DNA of 64,000 nt, from assembly GCF_004745645.1 (NCBI RefSeq), contig NZ_SRMB01000008.1, positions 33,351 to 97,350 of the forward strand, given 5' to 3'. The DNA comes from Hymenobacter metallicola (lineage in GTDB: Bacteria; Bacteroidota; Bacteroidia; Cytophagales; Hymenobacteraceae). Numbering within the stretch: position 1 is the stretch's first letter; every line of letters begins with the position of its first letter. The notes beneath the pieces are model-generated. The model ran no database searches. It saw only the letters and a list, made by a program, of their open reading frames with translations, and was not told where the DNA came from. Shown piece after piece: positions 25,701 to 33,493 of this stretch. The position numbers and the translations under genes were made by a program.

Positions 25701-26288
25701 ATGAACGACCTGCGCCCTTTACTCTTACCGTTACCGCTACCACATCAAGCGGTATTTGCTGCGTTAATCTGCGTGCGCCTGCTTCCATCGGTGGAGCGCT
25801 TCGACCAGACCGAAACGAAACAAGGAGCGCTGCTCTTTCGCACGGCCATCGCCGCCCTCTGCGGGTTTGGGGCGCAGCAACCTGTCACTCCACACCAGTG
25901 GGGTGTCTTGCAGGAGAAGTTAGAACACTTCTGGCCAGATTTAGACGAAAGCGCCAACCCCTTTGCCTCTTATGCTTTTGACGCCTGTGTGGCCTTGAGT
26001 GAAGCCCTGGCGCTGGTGCAGGATGGGCAAGCAGAACATGCCCTGCAGTGTGCTATGGCGGCCCGGGACACGGTCGATATGTACGTGCAAGAGGTGACGG
26101 GTGTGGAACTGCCTCTGCAAGAAGTGGATGCCTTCGTTGCCGCCAGGCCAGAGATGCAACGCGAAGTCGCGTGGCAGCACGCCCTAGTCCAAGCGCTGGC
26201 CGCAGAACACCAGCTCACAGCCGCTGCGGTTGAGCAACTGCGTGACCACAGCGGAAATGAGCCGCTTGTAGACTTGACTGTACTATAG
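25701..26288 (+). CDS. DUF416 (YjaG-like) family protein
   Basis: A 195-residue all-helical protein matching the DUF416 pattern: LPHQAVFAALICVRLLPSVERF near the start, WPDLDESANPFASYAFDACVALSEAL in the middle, then AARDTVDMYVQEVTG. The function of DUF416 is unknown; members occur in Proteobacteria and Bacteroidota, often among immunity-like genes. I placed the start at the ATG 25701; the upstream TTG lies inside the repeat. Confidence 0.8.
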   Translation: MNDLRPLLLPLPLPHQAVFAALICVRLLPSVERFDQTETKQGALLFRTAIAALCGFGAQQPVTPHQWGVLQEKLEHFWPDLDESANPFASYAFDACVALSEALALVQDGQAEHALQCAMAARDTVDMYVQEVTGVELPLQEVDAFVAARPEMQREVAWQHALVQALAAEHQLTAAAVEQLRDHSGNEPLVDLTVL

Positions 26289-26295
26289 CCTAATT

Positions 26296-26330
26296 GTTCA
26301 AATAATCAGTCTAATTCGCGAAAGGGGGGC
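26296..26330 (+). repeat. Array repeat
   Basis: GTTCAAATAATCAGTC then TAATTCGCGAAAGGGGGGC; 24 bp from the stop of the next - strand gene. Confidence 0.75.
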
Positions 26331-26353
26331 TTCTTATACAAATGCGTAGCTGG

Positions 26354-26896
26354 CTACATCACCCCCTTTGTGATAATGTATTGCCCCCGATAATCGTCGA
26401 AGCCAACATCATAGTTTCCAAGAAACAGGTAATACAAAGCGGTCTCCACATCCGGCGTACTAGCAACTTCTGGTTTGAGAGTCCACCGTTGTGAGCTCAT
26501 CGGTCGGTATAAAGTGGCCACCCGTGCTTCCGGCGTAAGACGCGCATAGTGCAGGGCCGCCACCGTGTCAAGCGGAAACAAGTGGGCATTGGGCAGATGC
26601 AGTAGCCGGCTGCTGGCAACGGCAAGGCGCTGATTGAGCGCGTCTGCTAAAAAAGCGGGAAAGGTAGCGTACTGATAGGTATATCCGGCTTGATAAACGC
26701 GATACAGTGAGCCGACAGTCGTCCGGCAGATGCCCCTCATGTCCGTGCGCACATACAAGGGGGTAACATTGTCAACATGAACATGTACTGCCCCCGCGTT
26801 GTGGGCGAGTTTTTCAATCAGTTGCGGCGCAAAGTAGGTCGGCTCTGCAGAGCAGCAAGAGAGCGTGACCAGGAGCAGAAATAGAAGAAGCCGCAT
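26354..26896 (-). CDS. Predicted lipoprotein of unknown function
   Basis: A 180-residue protein with a lipoprotein signal (MRLLLFLLLVTLSCCSAEP, lipobox LSCC). The body includes APQLIEKLAHNAGAVHVHVDNVTPLY and RTTVGSLYRVYQAGYTYQYATFPAFLADALNQRL, with no recognised family. I chose the ATG directly before the signal; an earlier frame start is unlikely because it lacks export features. It is divergent from the SUFU gene, with 150 bp between them. Confidence 0.6.
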   Translation of the reverse strand: MRLLLFLLLVTLSCCSAEPTYFAPQLIEKLAHNAGAVHVHVDNVTPLYVRTDMRGICRTTVGSLYRVYQAGYTYQYATFPAFLADALNQRLAVASSRLLHLPNAHLFPLDTVAALHYARLTPEARVATLYRPMSSQRWTLKPEVASTPDVETALYYLFLGNYDVGFDDYRGQYIITKGVM

Positions 26897-27015
26897 ACAA
26901 AGCCAAGATAGAGGTTTGTTCCTATCTCCTTTACCTTGGCTGCCACTATCGCGAAACGTTGTTGAAAATTGCCGCAATTGACGTGCAAGGCAAGGGGCCT
27001 AAAGTTAAACGAGGG

Positions 27016-27023
27016 TATGTTTG
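27016..27023 (+). promoter_or_regulatory. -7 promoter box for the SUFU gene
   Basis: TATGTTTG, a perfect TAnnTTTG box, 22 bp before the ATG. Confidence 0.55.
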
Positions 27024-27045
27024 TCGAGAAACTGCTTTCTTATTC

Positions 27046-27600
27046 ATGAACGCCTATCAGCAGGCCCTGCTGGCCCACTACGCTCACCAGTGGGGAATCC
27101 AGCCGACGGCGCTGGCCACCCAGCGGCCCTCTGCTCACCCCGTGCCGGCCACGTTTCAGGTGCTGGAATTCGCGCCCACGCCTGCGCGGACGATGTGGAC
27201 CTACGCCACGTGCGGCATGTCCTTGCCGAACATGCCCCAGCAGCTCGAACTGCACCTCTTTTCGTCGCAGCAAAGCCCGGAACTGGTGGACTTGCTGACG
27301 GCCGTGGCCCATTACCATCAAACAGCGCACGCCCTGGGCGTAGACCATACGGTGAATTTTGGCGTGCCTTGGCTGCCGGACTCGGCCTGTTCCTGCGGCC
27401 TAGTGTCGCTCCCCTACCTAGACGGCCCCTCGCTGGAGCAGATGCCTTACCAAGCGCAGCAAGTGCAGTGTTTGTGGCTTATTCCCATTACCCCAACCGA
27501 GCGGGACTTCAAGGTAGCCCACGGCGTAGAAGCCCTCGAAGAGCTGTTTGAGCAAACAGGCATTGATTACGTGAACCCAACCCGGCCAAGCGTGGTGTAG
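27046..27600 (+). CDS. Suppressor-of-fused (SUFU) domain protein
   Basis: A 184-residue SUFU-type protein: FQVLEFAPTPARTMWTYATCGMSL near the N-terminus, LELHLFSSQQSPELVDLLTAVAHYHQ, VNFGVPWLPDSACSCGLVSLPYLDG, and LWLIPITPTERDFKVAHGVEALEELFEQ at the end, the characteristic order of the family. In bacteria SUFU domains are well-known immunity-type proteins in polymorphic toxin loci. No toxin gene is adjacent here. The start follows the promoter box. Confidence 0.85.
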   Translation: MNAYQQALLAHYAHQWGIQPTALATQRPSAHPVPATFQVLEFAPTPARTMWTYATCGMSLPNMPQQLELHLFSSQQSPELVDLLTAVAHYHQTAHALGVDHTVNFGVPWLPDSACSCGLVSLPYLDGPSLEQMPYQAQQVQCLWLIPITPTERDFKVAHGVEALEELFEQTGIDYVNPTRPSVV

Positions 27601-27621
27601 CTCCCATCCCTGACAGCAAGT

Positions 27622-27650
27622 GTTCAAAAAAACGGTCCGAACCCTTAATG
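27622..27650 (+). repeat. Array repeat, second half degenerate
   Basis: GTTCAAAAAAACGGTCC then GAACCCTTAATG; 22 bp after the SUFU stop. Confidence 0.75.
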
Positions 27651-27695
27651 TAGGGTTTAAGAGACGAAGCGTACCTTGCGTTCATTCGAAGAACG

Positions 27696-28130
27696 ATGAT
27701 TACCCATATGGATGCTACTCTGAGGAACCAGCATCGGCGGGACGACCTGCTAAGAAGAGCTATCTTTCTCCTTGGCGCTGTGTTTTTTGCCTTTTGGTTT
27801 AAAGGCGAGTACCTGCTGTTTGCGCAGCCGGTCCACGCGCCTGCTCGTATCTTGAAGGTATCTGAATACGCCGTGGACTATGCGTTCTATGATGCGTTGG
27901 CCGACCAAACGCTCACGTTTCGGCACGAGCTATCCCCGGAACAGGCGCGCCGCTTGCGCGCCCACCCCGCGCTGGACGTGGTATACGCTGCTTCTGATTC
28001 CGACATTGTGGCCGTTCCATCTCTGAAACGGCCCTTGCCGGTATGGGTGTTTGCTTCCATCCATCTCGCGTGCATTGCGGCCTTGCTTCTGAGCATCCGG
28101 GATTGGTGGCGGCTACGCAGTACCCAGTAA
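27696..28130 (+). CDS. Two-helix membrane protein, DUF3592-like layout
   Basis: A 144-residue protein with a helix near each end (IFLLGAVFFAFWF and VFASIHLACIAALLL) enclosing a small extracytoplasmic beta domain (ARILKVSEYAVDYAFYDALADQTLTFRHELSPEQA). That is the plan of DUF3592-type proteins. An alternative start is the ATG at 27708. It is a single-gene unit whose stop is 10 bp before the next repeat. Confidence 0.6.
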   Translation: MITHMDATLRNQHRRDDLLRRAIFLLGAVFFAFWFKGEYLLFAQPVHAPARILKVSEYAVDYAFYDALADQTLTFRHELSPEQARRLRAHPALDVVYAASDSDIVAVPSLKRPLPVWVFASIHLACIAALLLSIRDWWRLRSTQ

Positions 28131-28139
28131 TCAGAGACA

Positions 28140-28170
28140 GTTCAGCGAAACGGTGGTCTTAGTCGCCTCC
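28140..28170 (+). repeat. Array repeat, second half degenerate
   Basis: GTTCAGCGAAACGGTG then GTCTTAGTCGCCTCC; the first half is an exact consensus. Confidence 0.8.
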
Positions 28171-28229
28171 AACCTCAACTTGTGGTACTTTTAAACGGTT
28201 TCTGACAGTTCCTGTTATATCATTTATAC

Positions 28230-28895
28230 ATGGGCCAATCTAAGAGGGCCGTATTGAAAAACGCGCTTTATCAAGAGCTAGAGAGCGCACTGGCTCCCTT
28301 AGGGTTTCAGTTGAATAAAGCCCTCGGTTTGCTCCGTAAGTCACCTACTGGTTTCCAAAGTGTCCGCGTCTTCGTGGAAGATTGCGGGATTGACTCCCCC
28401 TGCTTTGCAATCACCCTGCACTTTAGTATCCGAATCCACGCCGTGCAGGCCTTAACGCAACAGTACTTTCCTATTCATCCGCGATATGCGCACCAGGCTC
28501 CTACGCATACCGCGTCCTTAGGCCAAGTAGTAGGCGATCCACAGTTTCGAGTGACGATAGCCCGACAGGAAGAGATTGACCAGGTGTTTGACCAAGTTAG
28601 CCAGTATGTGAGCACCCTGGGTGTGCCCTACCTAGAGCACTACCAGCCAGTAGCTATGCTGGATCAACTTTACAACGACTCGTGGCAAGAACTAGCCGTG
28701 CAGATGAAGGCGCTACCTGTTCGAGCCATTGTGAGCATGGTACTAGCAAAACTAACGAGCAGGCCCGATTGGCAAGCGATTGCACACCGTCTCAGCCAAG
28801 AGTTCGACCACTTCGAGGCCAGTTCACGGGATGTAGGCAAACAACCATTTCAGCGCTTACTGGATGAATTATTCGACTATAGAATCCCGTCGTAA
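28230..28895 (+). CDS. Soluble protein, possibly DUF4304-like
   Basis: A 221-residue protein. The start KNALYQELESALAPLGFQLNKALGLLRKSPTGFQSVRVFVED is reminiscent of DUF4304, a Bacteroidota family of unknown function often found near immunity genes. The rest (DQVFDQVSQYVSTLGVPYLEHYQPVAMLDQLYND) is helical. The similarity is by eye and weak. The 100 bp after the stop contain a segment shared with 32096 (see findings). Confidence 0.55.
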   Translation: MGQSKRAVLKNALYQELESALAPLGFQLNKALGLLRKSPTGFQSVRVFVEDCGIDSPCFAITLHFSIRIHAVQALTQQYFPIHPRYAHQAPTHTASLGQVVGDPQFRVTIARQEEIDQVFDQVSQYVSTLGVPYLEHYQPVAMLDQLYNDSWQELAVQMKALPVRAIVSMVLAKLTSRPDWQAIAHRLSQEFDHFEASSRDVGKQPFQRLLDELFDYRIPS

Positions 28896-29001
28896 AGCCA
28901 CGACTGGTCTATTGGCCGACTGGGCGTTGTGTTGCTGGGCCACCTGGTGCTACACTTTCTGAGCCAGCTGCGGGCTGGGTATGTTGAGGTGTTGGTGGGG
29001 C

Positions 29002-29036
29002 GTTCAGCGGAACGGTGGTTCTAGCAAAAGGAGGAG
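29002..29036 (+). repeat. Array repeat, full length
   Basis: GTTCAGCGGAACGGTG then GTTCTAGCAAAAGGAGGAG; ends 4 bp before the stop of the next - strand gene. Confidence 0.92.
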
Positions 29037-29040
29037 GATA

Positions 29041-29586
29041 TCAAAGAGGTACCATACCATTTCGGGGATACCCCTTCCTGTCATACCGTTTTTGCCCCCA
29101 GGAGCGTGGCTTGCCTTGTGTGTAGTGGACTCGCGCACGGGGCAACCCATTCGCCCAAAAACGCAGCACACTTTGCAGCTCTCCTGCCTGGTATTCCTCG
29201 ACTTTGGTGATGGTGCCGAAAACGTTCTGATGAAACCAGAGGCCTTCTCGTACCCCGTTGCGGTAGCCATTGAACAAGCCGTCTGGCAAGAGGGTGGCGC
29301 ACTGCACAGTGAAGGCCTCCCCGTTGGAATGCTCGTTACCAAACCCAATGAAGACCACGTCGTTTCCAAGTGAGCACACCCGGCTGATAATCACCCGCCC
29401 TCGATACAGCACCGCATCTGGGCCGAGTGTCCGCCCGCCCTTTCCCCAAAACTGATTCAGCGTCAGCTGCCGGCATCCTAGTGAGTCGGCAACGCCACTG
29501 CTGCAGTGCGCCAACCGTTGCCCGGAGCAGTGGCCCGTAATTAACGTGAGTGCGAGAAAAGTTACCCCAAGTGCTGCTCTAATCAT
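29041..29586 (-). CDS. Secreted MORN-repeat protein
   Basis: A 181-residue protein with a signal peptide (MIRAALGVTFLALTLITGHCSGQ). The C-terminal half carries MORN-like repeats (DGLFNGYRNGVREGLWFHQN, TKVEEYQAGELQSVLRFWANGLPRARVHYTQGK), as in the YwqK group. In Bacteroidota such proteins sit on the cell surface or in the periplasm; some act as toxin-antitoxin or immunity partners, but most are unassigned. It is the first of two adjacent MORN units. Confidence 0.7.
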   Translation of the reverse strand: MIRAALGVTFLALTLITGHCSGQRLAHCSSGVADSLGCRQLTLNQFWGKGGRTLGPDAVLYRGRVIISRVCSLGNDVVFIGFGNEHSNGEAFTVQCATLLPDGLFNGYRNGVREGLWFHQNVFGTITKVEEYQAGELQSVLRFWANGLPRARVHYTQGKPRSWGQKRYDRKGYPRNGMVPL

Positions 29587-29608
29587 GTGGCTCAGCTAAG
29601 TAAGGTTC

Positions 29609-29643
29609 GTTCACAAAAATGGTCGTCCTAGTAAAAGGAGCGT
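29609..29643 (+). repeat. Array repeat, full length
   Basis: GTTCACAAAAATGGTCG then TCCTAGTAAAAGGAGCGT; 4 bp from the stop of the next - strand gene. Confidence 0.92.
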
Positions 29644-29647
29644 TTTT

Positions 29648-30493
29648 TCAGTTGCGAGGCTTCTTCACCAAGAAGGAATGCGTAACTGTTTGTTGGTCGA
29701 CAGTTAAGGAGTCACGGATTGTCGCATTCCACGGACTCTGGGGCTGTATAAACTTGTACTGAAATGAATTGGGTCCTGGCTGCTTCGGGTAGTAGGAGAA
29801 GTAAAAGCGTCCATCCTGACTTTGCGCTACTACTTGAAAGGTGTCTACTACCGACCAGCGGTCAACTGCCTTTCGGTCTTCTCGCAGGACGCCTACGATC
29901 ATTGTCACGTTGCCCTTCAGCGGATAGCCAAAACGAACAGAGCCAGCATATTTTTCTCCCCACCAGATTGTATCCTTAGCTTCTGTGATAGGAACCGGGC
30001 TGCCAAGCGGAGATTCCCCAGGTGGACTATAGAAAATGTCGTAAATCCCGTTTCCATCCCGGTCATAGGTGGACTGCTGTTTCCTTTTCCCCAGAGAATC
30101 AAACGTTACGGCTGTGCCTGTCCGAACCCCATGGGTATACCGTTCTACCTGTTGCAGCACCCCATTTCGGTAGTAGCTCAAGGAAAGTCCATGCAGCGTA
30201 TCATTCAAGAACGCAAGACTGTCTTTCAAGGCACCGCTAGGGTAATAGTACGATGTTACGCCTGTTCGCTTTCCCTCTACCCAGTGGGACGTATTATCGA
30301 TAGTGCCAGTAGGGCTATACTCGATTGCCCGGCCGTGCAGACGTTTCCCTCGTAGGGTAGCTAGCACATGCAGACGCCCATCCGGATAAGTCACCTGTAC
30401 ACGGCGTTCCTGTTGTTTATCACGGCAACTAATACTGCCTACACCTAAGCTGAGTAGGAACACACTGGCAATACATCCTCTCCCTATTCTCAT
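29648..30493 (-). CDS. MORN-repeat lipoprotein (YwqK-like)
   Basis: A 281-residue lipoprotein (signal ending SLGVGSISC) with at least four MORN/YwqK repeats in residues ~35-150 (YPDGRLHVLATLRGKRLHGRAIEY, GVTSYYYPSGALKDSLAFLNDTLHGLSLSYYRNGVL). A beta-sandwich-like C-terminal domain ends SFLVKKPRN. A protein of the same plan is at 34824-35627. MORN proteins bind membranes or partners; the function here is unknown. Confidence 0.8.
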   Translation of the reverse strand: MRIGRGCIASVFLLSLGVGSISCRDKQQERRVQVTYPDGRLHVLATLRGKRLHGRAIEYSPTGTIDNTSHWVEGKRTGVTSYYYPSGALKDSLAFLNDTLHGLSLSYYRNGVLQQVERYTHGVRTGTAVTFDSLGKRKQQSTYDRDGNGIYDIFYSPPGESPLGSPVPITEAKDTIWWGEKYAGSVRFGYPLKGNVTMIVGVLREDRKAVDRWSVVDTFQVVAQSQDGRFYFSYYPKQPGPNSFQYKFIQPQSPWNATIRDSLTVDQQTVTHSFLVKKPRN

Positions 30494-30608
30494 TGGATTC
30501 TTAGTATGGAGGCAACAGCTCCATCAGGGCAATACCTCTAACTCTTGCCAGAGGCAAAATAAGTCGTAAGCACTGCTCTAGTCAGTTGACTTGGCCAATA
30601 TAAGGCCC

Positions 30609-30641
30609 GTTCATCCAAACGGTCGGAAAGCTAAAGGAGAG
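30609..30641 (+). repeat. Array repeat
   Basis: GTTCATCCAAACGGTCG then GAAAGCTAAAGGAGAG, with a near -7 box (TTACTTTGG) 12 bp further on. Confidence 0.85.
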
Positions 30642-30692
30642 AATAAACTAGTTACTTTGGTCCTGGTCGCCACCTATTAAGATACCACTGCG

Positions 30693-31097
30693 ATGTGCTT
30701 ATCCTTTCTCTTGTTTCGCAATGGCATACTGGGTGGTGTCTTGCTGTGGCTGCTGGGTCAGGCGCTCAGTCCGGTGCTGTATTACCTAACTGGCTACCCT
30801 ATGCTGCTGGTAATCATTGGAGTGGTAGCCTGCACTGCCCGCGCCGCCAGAAAGCACCATCTAGCCCCTACCCCAGGGCAATTAGTGCTCCTTTGCTGGG
30901 CGGCATACGTTCTTGCCCTAGTGACCAACTACCTCCTGCAAGGTGCCTTTCAACTGCTGAAAGGGACTGGTTTTACGCACGCATTCAAGGTCGCCGACTT
31001 GCTCCTGATCCTGTTGATGGGGAGCGTACCTAGCGTGCTCGTCGTTTCGAGTATGCTGCTAACCAAACGCCTTTTTAGAAAGGGGCGCCCGGTCTAG
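30693..31097 (+). CDS. Small multi-helix membrane protein
   Basis: A 134-residue protein that is almost entirely membrane helices: GVLLWLLGQALSPVLYYL, MLLVIIGVVACTA, LVLLCWAAYVLALVTNYLL, LLLILLMGSVPSVLVVSSMLL. It ends in a basic tail (TKRLFRKGRPV). No family was recognised. The stop lies 15 bp before the next repeat. Confidence 0.6.
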   Translation: MCLSFLLFRNGILGGVLLWLLGQALSPVLYYLTGYPMLLVIIGVVACTARAARKHHLAPTPGQLVLLCWAAYVLALVTNYLLQGAFQLLKGTGFTHAFKVADLLLILLMGSVPSVLVVSSMLLTKRLFRKGRPV

Positions 31098-31111
31098 CAA
31101 TGAATAACTCC

Positions 31112-31146
31112 GTTCAGGGAAACGGTCGTTCTAGCGAAAAGAGGCT
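31112..31146 (+). repeat. Array repeat, full length
   Basis: GTTCAGGGAAACGGTC then GTTCTAGCGAAAAGAGGC. It lies inside an open frame upstream of the next gene, which argues against the earliest start of that gene. Confidence 0.93.
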
Positions 31147-31165
31147 TTGCATTAGATATCCAGAT

Positions 31166-31567
31166 ATGTGCGAAATAGCGATCAACACCAGCGTGTGTCA
31201 AGGGGAGTACGAAATTGATATTTCGGGTACCAGCGCTGAGTTTGCCGACGTCACAAAACAGTTAAAAGCTCTTTCAAGGGGGGTATTCCCTCTAAAACAC
31301 CAGCCGAATACGTATCATCCCGTGGCCATGCGGCAAGTGGTCATTGAACCTGTGGGTCATTCAAATGGTGTTGTCACTGCCCAGATAGAGGGTGCCGAGT
31401 TCACACTTTCGGGGGATGCTGAAGCGTTCCGAAAATTGAGTGCGTTTCTGACAAGCCTGTCCAACTTATCGGCTGGGGAGCATTGGCATCTGGATTGGTT
31501 TGCGAACGACGACTTGCTCGCACCAGCGACCGCTCATATGGCCTTTGTCTTCTCCATCGAAGGGTGA
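31166..31567 (+). CDS. Small soluble immunity-like protein (Imm32-type resemblance)
   Basis: A 133-residue protein (MCEIAINTSVCQGEYEIDISGTSAEF...). Two similar blocks are visible: EIDISGTSAEFADVTKQLKAL and EFTLSGDAEAFRKLSAFLTSL, each a strand, turn and helix. This recalls the Imm32-type fold of polymorphic-toxin immunity proteins, but the match is by eye only. I took the ATG after the repeat; an in-frame ATG at 31100 would translate the repeat itself. Confidence 0.55.
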   Translation: MCEIAINTSVCQGEYEIDISGTSAEFADVTKQLKALSRGVFPLKHQPNTYHPVAMRQVVIEPVGHSNGVVTAQIEGAEFTLSGDAEAFRKLSAFLTSLSNLSAGEHWHLDWFANDDLLAPATAHMAFVFSIEG

Positions 31568-31611
31568 GACTGGCAAGGTAATTTGCTGAGGAGTCCCAGG
31601 GCTTTTTGCGA

Positions 31612-31640
31612 GTTCACTCTAATAGTCGGAATCGTGGACC
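31612..31640 (+). repeat. Array repeat, degenerate
   Basis: GTTCACTCTAATAGTCG then GAATCGTGG; 19 bp before the stop of the next - strand gene. Confidence 0.65.
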
Positions 31641-31658
31641 GAACCTTATCACTATGAC

Positions 31659-32066
31659 TTACTCTGCCCATTGCTTAAGCAGATAGGTTTGTTTGCGACG
31701 CAGCCAGCGTTGAAACCAGGTGGGCGGCACGGGGTTCTCCGTCGCTTCCATGGGCCAACAGGAAACCATTTCCTGCCCCTTGTACCACACCAGGAGCACC
31801 AGTTCACCGGCCCGCAGCAACCGGATGTACTCGGCCGCGGCCGTTGCGTCGTCGCTGGGGTCGCCTTCGTGCCAGCCAAAGTGCCGGTGGTGGTCGGCAA
31901 AGTACACGGTGAGTTCGTCCTCGGCGGAAGACACGATCAATTCCCACCCGGCCGGCGCTACCTGCGTCAGTTCAAAATGGTCCTGCTCGAGGGTAACTAA
32001 AGGAGCCAAGTCCGGTAACAACGCCAACAGCACAGACAAGGCTTGCGAGGAATAGGGCGTCAGCAT
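31659..32066 (-). CDS. Small soluble protein of unknown function
   Basis: A 135-residue protein (MLTPYSSQALSVLLALLPDLAPLVTLEQDHFEL). The core VSSAEDELTVYFADHHRHFGWHEGD followed by DATAAAEYIRLLRAGELVLLVWYKG is a strand-helix-strand pattern seen in many unassigned Bacteroidota proteins beside immunity genes. The promoter-like box TATCTTTAG lies a few bases before the ATG on the minus strand and overlaps the flanking repeat, suggesting a leaderless message. Confidence 0.6.
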   Translation of the reverse strand: MLTPYSSQALSVLLALLPDLAPLVTLEQDHFELTQVAPAGWELIVSSAEDELTVYFADHHRHFGWHEGDPSDDATAAAEYIRLLRAGELVLLVWYKGQEMVSCWPMEATENPVPPTWFQRWLRRKQTYLLKQWAE

Positions 32067-32078
32067 GGGCTAAAGATA

Positions 32079-32100
32079 GCTCAGCCAAACGGTAGCATTG
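32079..32100 (+). repeat. Array repeat, first half
   Basis: GCTCAGCCAAACGGTAGC, then sequence shared with 28911 and no second half. Confidence 0.65.
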
Positions 32101-32165
32101 GCCTACTGGGCGGGGTATTGCTGATGTATTGTGTTAGCTGGGCTAGCGCTTCACCTATGGTTTCA

Positions 32166-32567
32166 TTATTCCATAAGGTTAAGGAAGGCGGCATGTTTTT
32201 TCCTTAGAAGCGGATAACTCGGAAAGCTCTCATCCACAAGCACGGTGCACATTCCATCATAAGAGGCAACGATTTCAGTGCCTTCGTGCAAGAGGAAGAA
32301 ATGCACAAACTTGCTTTGCAGGTTATCGGCCTGGGCTTGCTGTACTAGAAAGTCCTTGTTTTCCTGCCTTAGTGGCACGATCCACTCCCCGTCGCGCTCC
32401 ATCATTCGGGTGCCTAACAGGGACGGCAGTCCATCCCAAGAGTCACTCGTTATGTGCAACTGTGCCGCTTTGGGCGCAAGACCAATCATATCAATAAAGA
32501 ATTCTCGCTGCAACTGATACTCTTCAAATTCACCAGGAAGCATAAGTAAATCAACGGTAGAGTTCAC
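32166..32567 (-). CDS. Small soluble protein of unknown function
   Basis: A 133-residue protein (MNSTVDLLMLPGEFEEYQLQREFFIDMIGLAPKAAQLHITSDSWDG...). The ending (TVLVDESFPSYPLLRKKHAAFLNLME) is helical. The family is unknown. It overlaps the 3' end of the upstream secreted-protein gene by 17 bp, so the two form one of the few two-gene units of the array. Confidence 0.6.
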   Translation of the reverse strand: MNSTVDLLMLPGEFEEYQLQREFFIDMIGLAPKAAQLHITSDSWDGLPSLLGTRMMERDGEWIVPLRQENKDFLVQQAQADNLQSKFVHFFLLHEGTEIVASYDGMCTVLVDESFPSYPLLRKKHAAFLNLME

Positions 32568-32892
32568 GCCAACTAGTCATTGGCTGAGGTGGTTCAGCTA
32601 TGTTTGCAACAAGCGTCTTGACCAGAAAATAGCGGTTGACTTCATGGTGTCCCACCCACTCACTAAGCACCCACCAGCGCGCATTGATTAGCCCTTTTAC
32701 TGTCACTACCTGACCCGGCTGGTAGACCAGCGGCGTACCCAGAGCAGTATCGGCTAAGCTGGTATAAGCCGGGAGCGGCAACACCAGCCGGTAGCGTTGT
32801 GCATGGCCCAGGAGCTCATATTGGGCTGCTGCTGCTAGCGGCACCACACAAACCCAACCGACCAGCAGGCATTTCATCAGCTGCGTGACCAT
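32551..32892 (-). CDS. Small secreted protein
   Basis: A 113-residue protein with a signal peptide (MKCLLVGWVCVVPLAAAAQ after MVTQL). The body RYRLVLPLPAYTSLADTALGTPLVYQPGQVVTVKGL looks like a small SH3-like or beta-barrel domain, then VNRYFLVKTLV. No family was named. It overlaps the downstream gene by 17 bp, giving translational coupling between an exported and a cytosolic protein. Confidence 0.55.
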   Translation of the reverse strand: MVTQLMKCLLVGWVCVVPLAAAAQYELLGHAQRYRLVLPLPAYTSLADTALGTPLVYQPGQVVTVKGLINARWWVLSEWVGHHEVNRYFLVKTLVANIAEPPQPMTSWRELYR

Positions 32893-32968
32893 TTCTAGGG
32901 AAATTAAGTAGAAAGCAAGTTACTCCCACTGCACGGCTTAAAGGTGTTCAGGTTGGGTAGCATGAAGG

Positions 32969-32995
32969 AGTGCAGCGAAACGGTCCAATTAATTG
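32969..32995 (+). repeat. Array repeat, degenerate
   Basis: GTGCAGCGAAACGGTCC then AATTAATTGCC. Confidence 0.65.
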
Positions 32996-33019
32996 CCTCA
33001 CCATTAGCATGCTTGCCGG

Positions 33020-33394
33020 TCAAAAATTGAAGTAGAGGTACTTATTCGTGCGCAGAGCGATATCGGCCAAGCGGAGCACATCGTGAGTAAGCTCCTGCAC
33101 CCGGCCGGGCTCTACGCCCTGGGCGTAATGCGTTAGCCGGTGCTGAATACGTGCTAACCTATCGCGCTCAATCACCCAGTCATCTTCTCCCCAGTGCAGC
33201 ATGCTGTCGTTTTCCTCGTTAACGATGGTGAGCACCTGGCTGTGGGAATCTAGCAGATAGACCTCTTCTTGGGTCAACGTCACGACGTTGGGGTGATCAA
33301 AATGAGTTACGGCCCAGTCCACGACAGTCGCGTGCTCCAGCACGCGTTCATCGAGGTGTTCAGCAGGTACGAAAATGAATAAGGGTCGTTCCAT
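33020..33394 (-). CDS. Small acidic protein of unknown function
   Basis: A 124-residue protein (MERPLFIFVPAEHLDERVLEHATVVDWAVTHFDHPNVVTLTQEEVYLLDSH...). It has strands and a closing helical stretch (QGVEPGRVQELTHDVLRLADIAL), and is strongly acidic with no export signal. Acidic small proteins in such arrays may be immunity proteins; no family match supports this. It is the only gene between two repeats. Confidence 0.55.
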   Translation of the reverse strand: MERPLFIFVPAEHLDERVLEHATVVDWAVTHFDHPNVVTLTQEEVYLLDSHSQVLTIVNEENDSMLHWGEDDWVIERDRLARIQHRLTHYAQGVEPGRVQELTHDVLRLADIALRTNKYLYFNF

Positions 33395-33458
33395 GAGCAG
33401 CAGCTACGGTTATTCACAAACAAGGCGGGGGCAAAACTAAGGATGAGTCCTAACCAAA

Positions 33459-33493
33459 GTCCAGGGAAACGGTCAATTTAGCATAACGAGCGT
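33459..33493 (+). repeat. Array repeat, nearly full
   Basis: GTCCAGGGAAACGGTC then AATTTAGCATAACGAGCGT, followed by AATTTCTGCC, the same continuation as the copy at 51996. Confidence 0.85.
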
